The notes: a model not told the origin generated them from the sequence alone. A stretch of 62,326 nt of DNA from Flavobacterium sp. RSP15 (GCF_003968755.1 NZ_RYDL01000016.1:1-62326); one strand, 5' to 3'. Shown: positions 38,342 to 47,650, counted from the stretch's first letter. Program-made: numbers and translations.

Positions 38342-38914
38342 ATGGCTACCGAAAATAAAAATTTATCCGAGTATGACAAAAATATGGTTCCAGACGCGAA
38401 AAAATTTCGTTTCGGAATTGTAGTTGCAGAATGGAATGACACCATCACCGAAGGGCTTTTTGATGGGGCGTTCAAGACATTATTAGAAAATGAAGTTCCT
38501 TCCGGACAAATCATACGGTGGAATGTTCCAGGGAGTTTTGAACTTGTCTATGGAGCCAAAAAAATGTTGCAAACTCAAAATGTGGATGCTGTTATTGTTA
38601 TAGGGTGCGTCATCCAAGGACAAACCAAACATTTTGATTTTGTGTGTGAAGGCGTTACGCAGGGAATAAAAGATTTGAATGTTCAAACGGATGTTCCGGT
38701 TATCTTTTGTGTTTTGACAGATAATACTATGCAACAATCAATTGATAGAAGCGGAGGAATTCATGGAAATAAAGGGACTGAAGCAGCTATTGCTGCTATA
38801 AAAATGGCTTATATCCGCCAGCAGGCTTCTTTGAATCATCAGTTCGATAACCAACAGTTACTGTCTTCCGGTGCTTTGCAAATTGAAAATTTGCCATTGG
38901 AATTAAAAGAATAA
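38342..38914 (+). CDS. ribH: 6,7-dimethyl-8-ribityllumazine synthase
   Basis: Penultimate step of riboflavin synthesis; condenses the ribityl-aminouracil with dihydroxybutanone phosphate. The 190 residues are longer than the usual ~155 because of a charged N-terminal extension and a C-terminal tail after AAIKMAYIRQQ. Conserved motifs are VAEWND, PGSFEL, GCVIQGQTKHFDFVCEGVTQGI and FCVLTDNTMQQS, followed by GNKG. No riboswitch-like structure is visible upstream. Confidence 0.95.
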   Translation: MATENKNLSEYDKNMVPDAKKFRFGIVVAEWNDTITEGLFDGAFKTLLENEVPSGQIIRWNVPGSFELVYGAKKMLQTQNVDAVIVIGCVIQGQTKHFDFVCEGVTQGIKDLNVQTDVPVIFCVLTDNTMQQSIDRSGGIHGNKGTEAAIAAIKMAYIRQQASLNHQFDNQQLLSSGALQIENLPLELKE

Positions 38915-38936
38915 GAATAAAAATTTATAATTATTT

Positions 38937-38971
38937 AACCTATACTATTGCATAAATAGTATAGGTTTTTT
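38937..38971 (+). terminator. Terminator after ribH
   Basis: A perfect 13-bp stem (38937-38949 with 38955-38967), loop GCATA, followed by a T run. It lies 22 bp after the ribH stop. Confidence 0.92.
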
Positions 38972-39060
38972 GTTTTATTTATGATTAAATACGCTACCAT
39001 TCCCCGTAGAAATTCATTAAATTTGTGCTTCTTGGTTTTATAATAAACTATTGTCGCCCG

Positions 39061-39105
39061 GAGAAGTCTATACTGAGCGAAGTCGAAGTACAGTCAAAGG
39101 GATAA
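39061..39105. repeat. Short dispersed repeat (CTGAGCGAAGTCGAAG type)
   Basis: The leader of mutL contains TACTGAGCGAAGTCGAAGTA, a string I recognise as widely dispersed in flavobacterial intergenic DNA. There is one copy in this window. A small open frame over it (39051-39272) is explained by the repeat plus the mutL start. Confidence 0.5.
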
Positions 39106-39126
39106 ACTTTAAACCTAATTTTTTTA

Positions 39127-40968
39127 ATGTCGAGTATAATTCAATTACTTCCGGATCATGTTGCCAATCAAATTGCTGCTGGCGAAGTCGTTCAAAGACC
39201 TGCTTCGGTAGTCAAAGAATTGCTCGAAAACGCGGTAGATGCCAGAGCAACGGATATCAAACTAATTATTAAAGATGCCGGAAAAGCATTGGTTCAAGTC
39301 ATTGACAATGGTTTAGGGATGAGTGTTACTGATGCGCGTTTGTGTTTTGAGCGCCATGCTACCTCCAAAATCCGTCATGCCGAAGATTTATTTTCACTGC
39401 ATACCAAAGGGTTTCGTGGCGAAGCATTAGCATCTATTGCGGCAATTGCCCATGTGGAAATGAAAACCAAACAAGATCAGGAAGAACTTGGAACCCATAT
39501 TATTGTTGAAGGCAGTAAATTCGTATCTCAAGAGGTAGCTGTTTTGCCTAAAGGAACTTCATTTGCCGTGAAAAACTTGTTTTTTAATATTCCAGCACGA
39601 CGGAATTTCTTAAAGTCGGACACCGTAGAATACCGCCATGTAGTGGATGAGTTTCAGCGTGTGGCTTTGGCTCATCCAAAAACACATTTTACATTTTATC
39701 ACAACGGCAGTGAAATGTTCAACTTGCCTCCATCAACTTTACGACAACGAATTGTGAATATTTTTTCAGGTAAAACCAATGAAAAATTAGTTCCGGTTCA
39801 GGAAGAAACTGAAATTGTAACAATTCAAGGATTTGTAAGCAAACCAGAATTTGCCAAAAAAAATCGTGGAGAACAATTTTTCTTTGTCAATGACCGTTTT
39901 ATAAAAAGCGGTTATTTGCATCATGCGGTTATGGCTGCCTATGACGGAATCTTGAAAGACGGTGCGCAGCCCAGTTATTTTTTATATTTGTCAGTGCCAC
40001 CCAACACTATTGATATCAATATTCATCCCACTAAAACGGAAATTAAGTTTGATGACGAACATGCTTTATATGCTATTTTACGATCTTCGATAAAGCATAG
40101 TTTGGGCCAGTTTAATGTGGCTCCAGTGTTAGATTTTGATCGCGATTCAAATTTAGACACTCCGTATCATTACAAAGATTTAGAAGGTGCGACACCGACG
40201 ATTCAGGTAGATGGCAACTTCAATCCGTTTTCTGAAGAAAAACCCAGTAAGCAATTTTCCAGTTATAGAAAACCAGAACCAACCGCTAATTGGGAAAGTT
40301 TATACGTAGGCTTAAAACAGGATACGGATGAAATAGGGCATTTGACTTTCGAAAATGAAGAAGTTACCTCGTCTTTATTTAATGACGAAGAAGTGGAGCA
40401 TTCTGTTCATAAAACGTATCAAATACATAAAAAATATATTGTTTCCTCCATCAAGTCCGGAATGGTAATTGTCGATCAGCAGCGGGCACACCAACGTGTC
40501 TTGTATGAGCAGTTTTTGGTCAATATGACGGTTAATCAAGCCTCAAGTCAGCAGTTATTATTTCCTTTGAACCTATTTTATTCGTCAAGCGAAATGGAGC
40601 TTATCGGGGAATTACAATTATCATTAATGAATACCGGATTTGTTTTTGAAGAAAATAATACCGATCATATTGTTATTTCAGGAATACCGGTAAATGTAAC
40701 GGAGAGTGAAGTTTCACTGGTTTTAGAACAATTATTAAGTGATTTGCAGGGAGGAATTCCAGAAAGCAGTTTCAGCCAGAACGATACGATTGCCAAATCG
40801 ATGGCCAAAAGTTTAGCCGTGAAAACAGGAACACACCTGACAGAAAAAGAACAGGAAAATTTGGTCAACGGACTTTTTGCCTGTAAAGACCCAAATGTTT
40901 CCCCATTCTATAAACCCACTTTCATCACTATGCGTGTGGAAGATTTAGATAAAAAATTTGCATTATGA
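39127..40968 (+). CDS. mutL: DNA mismatch repair protein MutL
   Basis: Couples mismatch recognition by MutS to strand removal. 613 residues. The N-terminal GHKL ATPase has QIAAGEVVQRPASVVKELLE, DNGLGM, ATSK and GFRGEALASI. A transducer domain runs to about 330, then a linker and C-terminal dimerisation domain. The C-terminal site that is DQHAAHERxLYE in endonuclease-type MutL reads DQQRAHQRVLYE here (450-461), with three conserved positions changed. This may be lineage-typical for Bacteroidetes. The stop overlaps the next gene by 4 bp. Confidence 0.96.
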   Translation: MSSIIQLLPDHVANQIAAGEVVQRPASVVKELLENAVDARATDIKLIIKDAGKALVQVIDNGLGMSVTDARLCFERHATSKIRHAEDLFSLHTKGFRGEALASIAAIAHVEMKTKQDQEELGTHIIVEGSKFVSQEVAVLPKGTSFAVKNLFFNIPARRNFLKSDTVEYRHVVDEFQRVALAHPKTHFTFYHNGSEMFNLPPSTLRQRIVNIFSGKTNEKLVPVQEETEIVTIQGFVSKPEFAKKNRGEQFFFVNDRFIKSGYLHHAVMAAYDGILKDGAQPSYFLYLSVPPNTIDINIHPTKTEIKFDDEHALYAILRSSIKHSLGQFNVAPVLDFDRDSNLDTPYHYKDLEGATPTIQVDGNFNPFSEEKPSKQFSSYRKPEPTANWESLYVGLKQDTDEIGHLTFENEEVTSSLFNDEEVEHSVHKTYQIHKKYIVSSIKSGMVIVDQQRAHQRVLYEQFLVNMTVNQASSQQLLFPLNLFYSSSEMELIGELQLSLMNTGFVFEENNTDHIVISGIPVNVTESEVSLVLEQLLSDLQGGIPESSFSQNDTIAKSMAKSLAVKTGTHLTEKEQENLVNGLFACKDPNVSPFYKPTFITMRVEDLDKKFAL

Positions 40969-41711
40969 GAAACGTTACTGAAACCGTAAAACAATTAATT
41001 ATTATCAATGTATTGTTTTTTGTAGGGACACTGATTATAAAAGAGCCCGCCTATAAAATATTAGCATTGTATTTTCCGGAAAACCCAAGTTTTCAATTGT
41101 GGCAACCGGTGACGCACATGTTTATGCATGGCGGTTTTATGCATATTTTTTTCAATATGTTTGCGTTATATTCTTTTGGATCTGCTTTAGAGCAAATGTG
41201 GGGAAGTAAGAAATTCTTGTTTTTCTATATTTCCTGCGGATTAGGTGCAGCGTTGTTGCATACCGGAGTCAATTATTACTATTTTCAAGACGGATTGAAT
41301 ACGCTAATGGCTAATGGTTTTTCTAAACAAGAAATTTTGCAAATTTTGAACGAAGGTAAGATTGATACCAGATGGCAGGAGATCTTAGCGGTTTCTGATT
41401 TTCAGAATTTCACAAGTGCCTATGTAGGTACTGCAGTGGGAGCCTCTGGCGCTATTTACGGAACGATAGTAGCCTTTGCCTTTATGTTTCCTAATGCTGA
41501 GTTGTCTTTGATGTTTATTCCTGTACCCATAAAAGCAAAGTATTTTGTTCCGGGTTTAGTGTTAATCGATTTGTACCTGGGTATTTCAGGAAAATCAATT
41601 TTTGGTGGTGGCGGAATTGCCCATTTTGCCCACGTTGGTGGCGCCTTATTTGGTTTTATTATTACGTGGTACTGGAAGAAAAATCAGTTCAATAAGAACC
41701 GTTGGAATTAA
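40965..41711 (+). CDS. Rhomboid intramembrane serine protease (first of two)
   Basis: 248 residues with about six membrane segments. The L1/TM2 signature HMFMHGGFMHIFFNM is present. The catalytic Ser161 is in GASGAIYG and the catalytic His is in HFAHVGGALFGF. It cleaves membrane-spanning substrates within the inner membrane; the substrate is unknown. Translationally coupled to mutL (ATGA overlap). A second rhomboid follows 63 bp downstream. Confidence 0.94.
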   Translation: MRNVTETVKQLIIINVLFFVGTLIIKEPAYKILALYFPENPSFQLWQPVTHMFMHGGFMHIFFNMFALYSFGSALEQMWGSKKFLFFYISCGLGAALLHTGVNYYYFQDGLNTLMANGFSKQEILQILNEGKIDTRWQEILAVSDFQNFTSAYVGTAVGASGAIYGTIVAFAFMFPNAELSLMFIPVPIKAKYFVPGLVLIDLYLGISGKSIFGGGGIAHFAHVGGALFGFIITWYWKKNQFNKNRWN

Positions 41712-41774
41712 AAGTCTAACAGCTTTTAAAGTAGTATATAACCTAAACAGCAGCTCTTAAATCCCAATTAACTT

Positions 41775-42644
41775 ATGAATATTATCGACGACCTGAAATT
41801 ACAATACAAAATGGGAGGAATAGTGACTCAGCTACTCTTTTGGAATGTCGCTTTGTTTGTGCTTCCGTGGTTGTTTTTTGCACTTTTATCCGTGTTGAGT
41901 GTCCATATTGATTATGTTCAATATGTGAGTTTGTCGTCTAATCCGTTGGATTTGCTCTGGAAACCATGGTCGTTGCTTTCGTATGCTTTTTTTCACAGCG
42001 GCATCATGCATATTGTTTTTAATATGATTGTTTTGAATTTTTCAGGCAGATTGTTTTTGACGTTTTTTACCTCCAAACAGTTGTTGGGCTTGTATCTTCT
42101 GAGTGCCATTTTTGCGGGGATTTGTTATATTCTGGTGTTTTATGTTTTAAATATCAATGCGCCAATGGTAGGGGCTTCAGCTGCTATCATGGGTATTTTA
42201 GTAGCTGTTACAACTTATTATCCGTTGATGAGCGTACAGCTTTTGATTATTGGAAATGTCAAATTATGGCATATAACCGCTGTAATTATTATTATTGATT
42301 TGATGCAGCTGCGTTCCGAAAATATGGGTGGACATATTTCTCACCTTTCCGGAGCTCTTTTTGGTTTTATTTTTATTAAATTGCTTCAAAATGGAACGGA
42401 TTTAAGTACAGTTGTATCTCGTAGTTTAGATTTTTTTACAAATTTGTTTCGTAAAAAACCTACTACACCGTTCAAAAAAGTACACAAAAATTACCGTAAA
42501 CCTGTTGAAAAAACGGCTTCAAAAATAATTGAAAAAGATAAAGCACAGCAACAGATTGATGAGATTTTAGATAAAATCAGCCAGTCCGGTTACGATAGTT
42601 TGACTAAAGAAGAGAAAGAGTTCTTGTTTAAAGTAGGTAAATAA
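41775..42644 (+). CDS. Rhomboid protease with C-terminal cytosolic tail (second of two)
   Basis: 289 residues. The rhomboid core has FFHSGIMHIVFNM, catalytic Ser135 in GASAAIMG, and His in GGHISHLSGALFGF. After the last membrane segment comes a basic cytosolic tail of about 90 residues that ends in a helical motif (ILDKISQSGYDSLTKEEKEF), found as a separate tail domain in many Bacteroidetes rhomboids. Probably in one transcript with mutL, the first rhomboid and the downstream EEP protein. Confidence 0.92.
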   Translation: MNIIDDLKLQYKMGGIVTQLLFWNVALFVLPWLFFALLSVLSVHIDYVQYVSLSSNPLDLLWKPWSLLSYAFFHSGIMHIVFNMIVLNFSGRLFLTFFTSKQLLGLYLLSAIFAGICYILVFYVLNINAPMVGASAAIMGILVAVTTYYPLMSVQLLIIGNVKLWHITAVIIIIDLMQLRSENMGGHISHLSGALFGFIFIKLLQNGTDLSTVVSRSLDFFTNLFRKKPTTPFKKVHKNYRKPVEKTASKIIEKDKAQQQIDEILDKISQSGYDSLTKEEKEFLFKVGK

Positions 42645-42695
42645 GCTTTTTCAAGTGGTTAACATTTTTGTTTAAATAATAAAATATAGAAAAAA

Positions 42696-43742
42696 ATGAA
42701 AAATCTTTCATGGTTTAATAAAGGAATGTTTTTTTTGAACATAGTCCTTACCCTTGTGACTTTTACTGCCTATGTTTTGCCTTTTCTAGCCCCTAAATCG
42801 TTTCCTTTTTTGTCAGTTTTGACACTTTTTATGCCTCTTTTTTTTATATTAAACGGCTTGTTTTTTATGTATTGGGCCATACAATTCAAAAAACAGTTGA
42901 TTGTATCGGGTTTAGTATTATTGATTGGCATTACTTTTATAAATAAATTCTATAAGTTTTCAGCACCGGAAGTAATTAAAGAAGAAAAAGATTTTACTAT
43001 AATGAGCTACAATGTGCGCTTGCTAAATGTTTTTAAGTGGATCGATAGAGATGATGTGCCCTCAGATATTTTAAACTTTATAAATGATAAGAATCCAGAT
43101 ATAGTGTGTATTCAGGAATTTTCATCTTCGGGTAATATTGATTTAAAGGTATATCCACATCGTTATATTTTTATGAATGGCGATAAAATTAAAACAGGAC
43201 AAGCAATATTTTCAAAATTTCCAATCCTTAATCAAGGGAAAATAACGTTTCCTAACTCCAGTAATAATGTGATTTTTGCTGATATAAAAAAAGGAAAGGA
43301 CATTATCAGAGTCTATAACATGCATTTACAATCTATCAAGATTTCTCCCGATGTGGATGAAATTGATGAAAATATTGAGGTCATTAATCAACAAAAATCG
43401 CAAATGCTTTTTATCAGAATCAGCAAAGCGTTCAAACAACAGCAACAGCAAGCAGAGATTTTTAAGGAACACAAAATGAAATGTACTTACCCTACAATTA
43501 TTTGCGGAGACATGAATAATAGTGCGTTTTCTTACGTGTACCGTAACATAAAGGGCAACATGAAAGACAGTTTTGAAGAAGCCGGAACCGGTTTTGGAGA
43601 GACGTATAAATTCAGGTATTACCCGGCCAGAATTGACTATATTTTTGCCGATGAGAAAATGTCAGTAAAGAAATTTGAAAACTTTCCTCGATTTATTAAT
43701 TCGGATCATTTTCCTATTATGGCACGATTGTCTTATGAGTAG
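42696..43742 (+). CDS. Membrane-anchored endonuclease/exonuclease/phosphatase family protein
   Basis: 348 residues. Two or three N-terminal membrane segments (about 10-90) are followed by an EEP-fold hydrolase domain (about 98-348): MSYNVRLLN, CIQEFSS (catalytic Glu), MHLQS, CGDMNNSAFSYVY (Asp/Asn) and SDHFPI (Asp/His). The fold covers nucleases, sphingomyelinases and phosphatases; the membrane anchor favours a lipid or envelope substrate, but that is inference. Last gene of the mutL-rhomboid run; convergent with wbqC, 16 bp apart. Confidence 0.9.
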   Translation: MKNLSWFNKGMFFLNIVLTLVTFTAYVLPFLAPKSFPFLSVLTLFMPLFFILNGLFFMYWAIQFKKQLIVSGLVLLIGITFINKFYKFSAPEVIKEEKDFTIMSYNVRLLNVFKWIDRDDVPSDILNFINDKNPDIVCIQEFSSSGNIDLKVYPHRYIFMNGDKIKTGQAIFSKFPILNQGKITFPNSSNNVIFADIKKGKDIIRVYNMHLQSIKISPDVDEIDENIEVINQQKSQMLFIRISKAFKQQQQQAEIFKEHKMKCTYPTIICGDMNNSAFSYVYRNIKGNMKDSFEEAGTGFGETYKFRYYPARIDYIFADEKMSVKKFENFPRFINSDHFPIMARLSYE

Positions 43743-43758
43743 CAAGTAGAGAAGTGCT

Positions 43759-44385
43759 TTATTTGATAATCAATTCTTGTTTTTTTAAATAGTCCATCGC
43801 GTATTTCCCTTCATTAAACAGCAAATCCAGAACACTCAAATTGTTGATAAAACCATGTTTATCATCAAATACCTGTGTGTAGTTTTCAAATATCGAAAGA
43901 TCTTTTTTTCCGTTGACCAAAGCTCTTAAGTCTGTAATTGTCTCGGCATCAACCTCATGAAAGTATTCCGTGGTTGTAGTATAATCCAGTTTTATTCGGA
44001 AACATTTGGATAGAAGGGCTACAATTTCAAAATTTAAATCCAATAAAAATAGTTGTTTTTTTTCAAAAATGGGACGAATGTCATCTTCAAAATATTCAAA
44101 AAAAGGAGAACTTCTGTAGGCGGCTTCCAATGATTTGAAATGCTGTTTTTGCCAGTCAAAGTCGGTTTCGATTTTGATGTCTTTAGTTTTTTGATGACTT
44201 TCTTTTGAATGCTTCACGGGAATATTCAACAGCTGAATCCCATTGGGACTATAAATATAAGTGCGGTTGCGATTGGTTTGTTTCTGAAAATTATCTGCAA
44301 CCTCAAAGGTGATGCTCTCCGATTGTACCATGGCAGCAAAATTGCTAATCGAGGGGAAGTAAGTTGGGTGTATGAGAATATTCAT
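43759..44385 (-). CDS. WbqC-family protein
   Basis: 208 residues. WbqC-like motifs are HPTYFPSISNFAAM at the start, NRTYIYSPNG, SLEAAYRSSPFFEYF in the middle and the C-terminal HGFINNLSVLDLLFNEG. The family is found in O-antigen and surface-glycan loci, but its reaction is unproven. In flavobacteria it commonly closes the parAB-dapB-lepB cluster, as here. A large palindrome separates it from lepB. Confidence 0.9.
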   Translation of the reverse strand: MNILIHPTYFPSISNFAAMVQSESITFEVADNFQKQTNRNRTYIYSPNGIQLLNIPVKHSKESHQKTKDIKIETDFDWQKQHFKSLEAAYRSSPFFEYFEDDIRPIFEKKQLFLLDLNFEIVALLSKCFRIKLDYTTTTEYFHEVDAETITDLRALVNGKKDLSIFENYTQVFDDKHGFINNLSVLDLLFNEGKYAMDYLKKQELIIK

Positions 44386-44393
44386 ATTTGTCT

Positions 44394-44475
44394 AAAGTTT
44401 TTAAAGTTATAATGTCCAAAGTCATAAAGTTAGATTAGATCCTAACTTGATGACTTTGGACGTTTGAACTTTGGA
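44394..44475. repeat. Large nested palindrome between lepB and wbqC
   Basis: GTCCAAAGTCAT (44414-44425) pairs with ATGACTTTGGAC (44450-44461). After one mismatch, AAGTTAG (44427-44433) pairs with CTAACTT (44442-44448), giving a 20-position hairpin with an 8-nt loop. An outer pair GTCTAAAGTT / AACTTTGGAC extends it to the whole 82 bp. The motif AAAGTC/GACTTT also builds the 8642-8688 hairpin. It is larger than a normal terminator; probably a dispersed repeat that could terminate in both directions. Confidence 0.7.
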
Positions 44476-46047
44476 CTAATTTTTCGCCTCTTTTCTTTTT
44501 TTCCAAAAATATTCTCCTACGAAGAAAATAACGAGTCCTAACAGGAATAATTTAAAATACGACTGCGGTTGTCCTTCACCGCTAACCGTTGTGAAAACCC
44601 TGTCCCAGCGTACTTTTTCTAATCCTTTGCCATTAGGATCGATACTGAGCCATATAAATATAGGTTTCCCTACAATGTGATTTTCGGGTACAAATCCCCA
44701 ATAACGACTGTCTTCAGAGTTGTGACGGTTGTCTCCCATCATCCAGTAATAATTTTGTTTGAAGGTGTATGTTTTTACAACGGCACCGTTCAATCTGATT
44801 TCATTTCCTGTAACCTTTAGATCATTTTTTTTACCATCCTCATTCATTTCATAATCAGTAATGATTGCTTTGTAGAAAGGCAGCGTTTCAGTGGTTAACG
44901 CAACCGTTTTTCCTTTTTCCGGAATGTAAATCGGGCCAAAATTATCACGATTCCATTTATTGATATGCGGGAAGATTGTGTTGTCCGCATCCTTTGCTAT
45001 CTGTCTGATTACAGCCGTGATACCTGGTGTGTTTTTTAATCGTTCTGCACCTGCTTCAGTCAAGGCACTCAGAAAAAGGGTGTCTCTTTTTGTTTGATCT
45101 ATAAATCCAGCAGGATCCGTCACATCTAAATCCTTAAATATTGATTCAAAATCGATAGGTGTTTTTCCGTCCAGAGCTACTTTATAAGAGAACTGTGGTT
45201 TAGCTCTTTCGGGCATTTGCAAGAGTTTGCCATCAATATAAATCATGCCATCCTTTATGGACAAGCTGTCTCCGGGTATTCCCAGACATCTTTTTACATA
45301 ATTCGATTTCTTATCAACGGGCTTGTAGGCACGTCTTTTTGAAGTATCAAAAAATCTATAAACGGTATCTACCGGCCAGTTGAACACAACAATATCCGTA
45401 CGATCAATATTCTGAATGCCGGGCAGTCTCATGTACGGCAATTGTGGCCAGATGAGGTATGATTTACTTTTTGTCAAAGGAATAGAGTCGTGTACCATTG
45501 GGAATGCTACTGTGGTCATGGGAACTCTTGCACCATAATTCATTTTACTTACAAATAGAAAATCACCGACTAATAAGGATTTTTCTAAGGAGGAGGTAGG
45601 GATGGTATACGGTTGAATGAAATAGGTATGAACAACTGTGGCTACAATTACAGCAAAAAGCAAGGAGCTAATAGTGTCTGCCGTTTTGTTTTCAGGACTA
45701 AGGCTTCTGTCAGCATTATAATTTAATTTTTGGGTATAATTAATGTAGTATATATATAATCCAAAAGTAATTATTCCCAGAAAAGTGTCTAATCCGGATC
45801 GTTTTCCAAAACTGCGTAGCGTTTCTACCCAGATTACCGGAAATACAATGAGATTGATGATTGGAATAAATAGCAATACAGTCCACCAAGTGGGACGTCC
45901 TATTATTTTCATTAAAACAATTGCATTGTAAACAGGAATAGCGGCTTCCCAACGTTTTCTGCCGGCGCTCTCATATAGTTTCCAAGTTCCTAGAAAGTGA
46001 ACAATCTGGACTAGCAGAAAAAATACAAACCATTGATATACTGACAT
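44476..46047 (-). CDS. lepB: Signal peptidase I
   Basis: Cleaves signal peptides at the periplasmic face of the inner membrane. 523 residues, the long Bacteroidetes form. The N-terminal part (1-140) holds several membrane segments including a DUF5684-like bundle. The catalytic Ser lies in IPTSSLEKSLLVGD, and the Lys in SNYVKRCLGIPGDSL. A large insert (about 270-430) precedes the last box MMGDNRHNSEDSRYWG, and a final membrane segment ends the protein. It follows dapB with 68 bp between. Confidence 0.95.
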   Translation of the reverse strand: MSVYQWFVFFLLVQIVHFLGTWKLYESAGRKRWEAAIPVYNAIVLMKIIGRPTWWTVLLFIPIINLIVFPVIWVETLRSFGKRSGLDTFLGIITFGLYIYYINYTQKLNYNADRSLSPENKTADTISSLLFAVIVATVVHTYFIQPYTIPTSSLEKSLLVGDFLFVSKMNYGARVPMTTVAFPMVHDSIPLTKSKSYLIWPQLPYMRLPGIQNIDRTDIVVFNWPVDTVYRFFDTSKRRAYKPVDKKSNYVKRCLGIPGDSLSIKDGMIYIDGKLLQMPERAKPQFSYKVALDGKTPIDFESIFKDLDVTDPAGFIDQTKRDTLFLSALTEAGAERLKNTPGITAVIRQIAKDADNTIFPHINKWNRDNFGPIYIPEKGKTVALTTETLPFYKAIITDYEMNEDGKKNDLKVTGNEIRLNGAVVKTYTFKQNYYWMMGDNRHNSEDSRYWGFVPENHIVGKPIFIWLSIDPNGKGLEKVRWDRVFTTVSGEGQPQSYFKLFLLGLVIFFVGEYFWKKRKEAKN

Positions 46048-46115
46048 AGTTTTTTGTTTTAAGTTTGAGAATTAAGATTGTTTCGCTAGAAATGTACTCA
46101 AACAGGTGAATAATT

Positions 46116-46844
46116 TTAGTTTAATTCTAATACATCTTTCATTGTGAAAACGCCTTGCTTTCCTACAATCCATTCAGCGGCAATGACTGCCCCAAGCGCA
46201 AATCCTTCACGATTGTGCGCGGTGTGCTTCATTTCGATTGCATCCACAGCAGAATTGTAATTAACGGTATGCGTTCCAGGTATTGTACCAATTCTTTTGG
46301 CTTTTATAGGAATTTGTTTTTCCAGTTCGTTTGGGCTCAAGTGATTTGCTTCCGGTTTTTCTAAGGTCCAGTTGGTGTAAGAACTATTTGCAAGTATTCC
46401 GTTGGCCAATGAAATAGCAGTTCCGCTAGGTGCATCCAGTTTTTGGGTATGATGAATTTCTTCAATCGCTACTTTGTACGTGTCAAATTTCGACATGATT
46501 TTAGCCAGATATTCATTGAGTTCAAAGAAAATATTTACTCCTAAACTAAAGTTAGAACTGGAAATAAAAGCGCCTTTTTTTTGATTACAAAGTGCCACCA
46601 TCTCCTCATACTGTTCCAGCCATCCTGTGGTTCCTGAAATAACGGGCACATTGGCCTGGAAACAACTGGAAATATTGCTCACTGCAGCAGTTGGAACACT
46701 GAAATCAATTGCCACATCAGCTGCTGAAAGTCCATCAAAAGTGTTCTTTTCCTCTTTTTTTAAAATGATTTCATGCCCTCTTTCCAGTGCAATCCGTTCA
46801 ATTACCTGACCCATTTTTCCGTATCCTAAAAGCGCAATTTTCAT
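46116..46844 (-). CDS. dapB: 4-hydroxy-tetrahydrodipicolinate reductase
   Basis: Second committed step of lysine and diaminopimelate synthesis. 242 residues. The nucleotide-binding motif is GYGKMGQ at 7-13, with ISGTTGW, SSNFSLGVN, the catalytic IEEIHHTQKLDAPSGTA and RIGTIPGTHTV. It overlaps by 4 bp the small membrane-protein gene upstream and lies between chromosome-partition genes and lepB. Confidence 0.96.
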   Translation of the reverse strand: MKIALLGYGKMGQVIERIALERGHEIILKKEEKNTFDGLSAADVAIDFSVPTAAVSNISSCFQANVPVISGTTGWLEQYEEMVALCNQKKGAFISSSNFSLGVNIFFELNEYLAKIMSKFDTYKVAIEEIHHTQKLDAPSGTAISLANGILANSSYTNWTLEKPEANHLSPNELEKQIPIKAKRIGTIPGTHTVNYNSAVDAIEMKHTAHNREGFALGAVIAAEWIVGKQGVFTMKDVLELN

Positions 46845-47044
46845 TTTTTATTTTTTTTTGAATAGTGTACAATTCCTATTAGTAGTAATCCTATTAAAAG
46901 ACCGGCGATAAAACCAGAAAAGAAATCATTCATTCGGATCGAATCAAACGCTTTAATTTCTGAATAATTCACTAAGGTGAGCAGCAGTAAAACGGTAGTG
47001 AGGATAAAAAAATATTTCTTTCCTATTTTAGTAACTAATAACAT
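46841..47044 (-). CDS. Small two-segment membrane protein
   Basis: A 67-residue protein with two predicted membrane helices (about 11-27 and 41-60) and a short basic tail (YSKKNKK). No family recognised. It is conserved in position at least in the sense of a 4-bp ATGA overlap with dapB, so it is very likely translated as part of the parAB-lepB transcript. Confidence 0.75.
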   Translation of the reverse strand: MLLVTKIGKKYFFILTTVLLLLTLVNYSEIKAFDSIRMNDFFSGFIAGLLIGLLLIGIVHYSKKNKK

Positions 47045-47089
47045 AAGCAGCGGTTCTTTTTTTTGTATTTAAGCTTTCCGGTTTTGTGT

Positions 47090-47650
47090 CTAAAACTGAT
47101 AATTAAATGTTAGTCCTACATTCGTCTTAAATGTTACATTATCTGGATAAAGAACGGGTCTTACGGATAAGTTTTCATCAACATTAAATTGTAGTAAAGC
47201 TGCATCTACATTCGCATCAAGAATATTCAGGGCGTAAAAGGCAATTGTTATCAAAGCGGACAAATCACGATTTCGCTGGTAAAATTTTTGGCCGGCAATT
47301 AATCGATTGTTGTCTAAGAATGCTAAATCGTCAGTGGTGTAACCTTCTAGGCGACTTTTATAGGCGTCTCTGTATTGGTGGTACTTTTTATTACTGTCGA
47401 TGTAAAAGTACAGACTGGTTCCTATGGCGCCATAAACCAGCGGTATTTTCCAGTATTTTTTATTGTAAGCCTGGCCTAATCCGGGTAAAATTGCAGAGAA
47501 AAAAGCAGCTTTTGCTGGGGTCAACGGATCAATGTCATTTGATTTCAAAGTGTCTTTTGCCACCAAAACCGCCTCTGTTCCCGTTTGGGAAAAAACAGTG
47601 TGATTTCCTAAAGTGAAAAGGAGCAGACTTATGAAAATGATTTTATGCAC
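47090..47650 (-). CDS. DUF5683 protein with signal peptide
   Basis: 186 residues. A signal peptide ends about residue 21 (HTVFSQ), and the DUF5683 core has PAKAAFFSAILPGLGQAYNKKYWKIP followed by a membrane segment. The start codon is GTG and overlaps the parB stop by one base (TAGTG), which argues for translational coupling. The function is unknown. The family characteristically sits between parB and dapB in this order. Confidence 0.88.
   Translation of the reverse strand: MHKIIFISLLLFTLGNHTVFSQTGTEAVLVAKDTLKSNDIDPLTPAKAAFFSAILPGLGQAYNKKYWKIPLVYGAIGTSLYFYIDSNKKYHQYRDAYKSRLEGYTTDDLAFLDNNRLIAGQKFYQRNRDLSALITIAFYALNILDANVDAALLQFNVDENLSVRPVLYPDNVTFKTNVGLTFNYQF

Noticed and set aside
39051..39272. 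Plus-strand frame upstream of and overlapping mutL
   Set aside because: It is a dispersed repeat plus the mutL 5' end in another frame; no family features.
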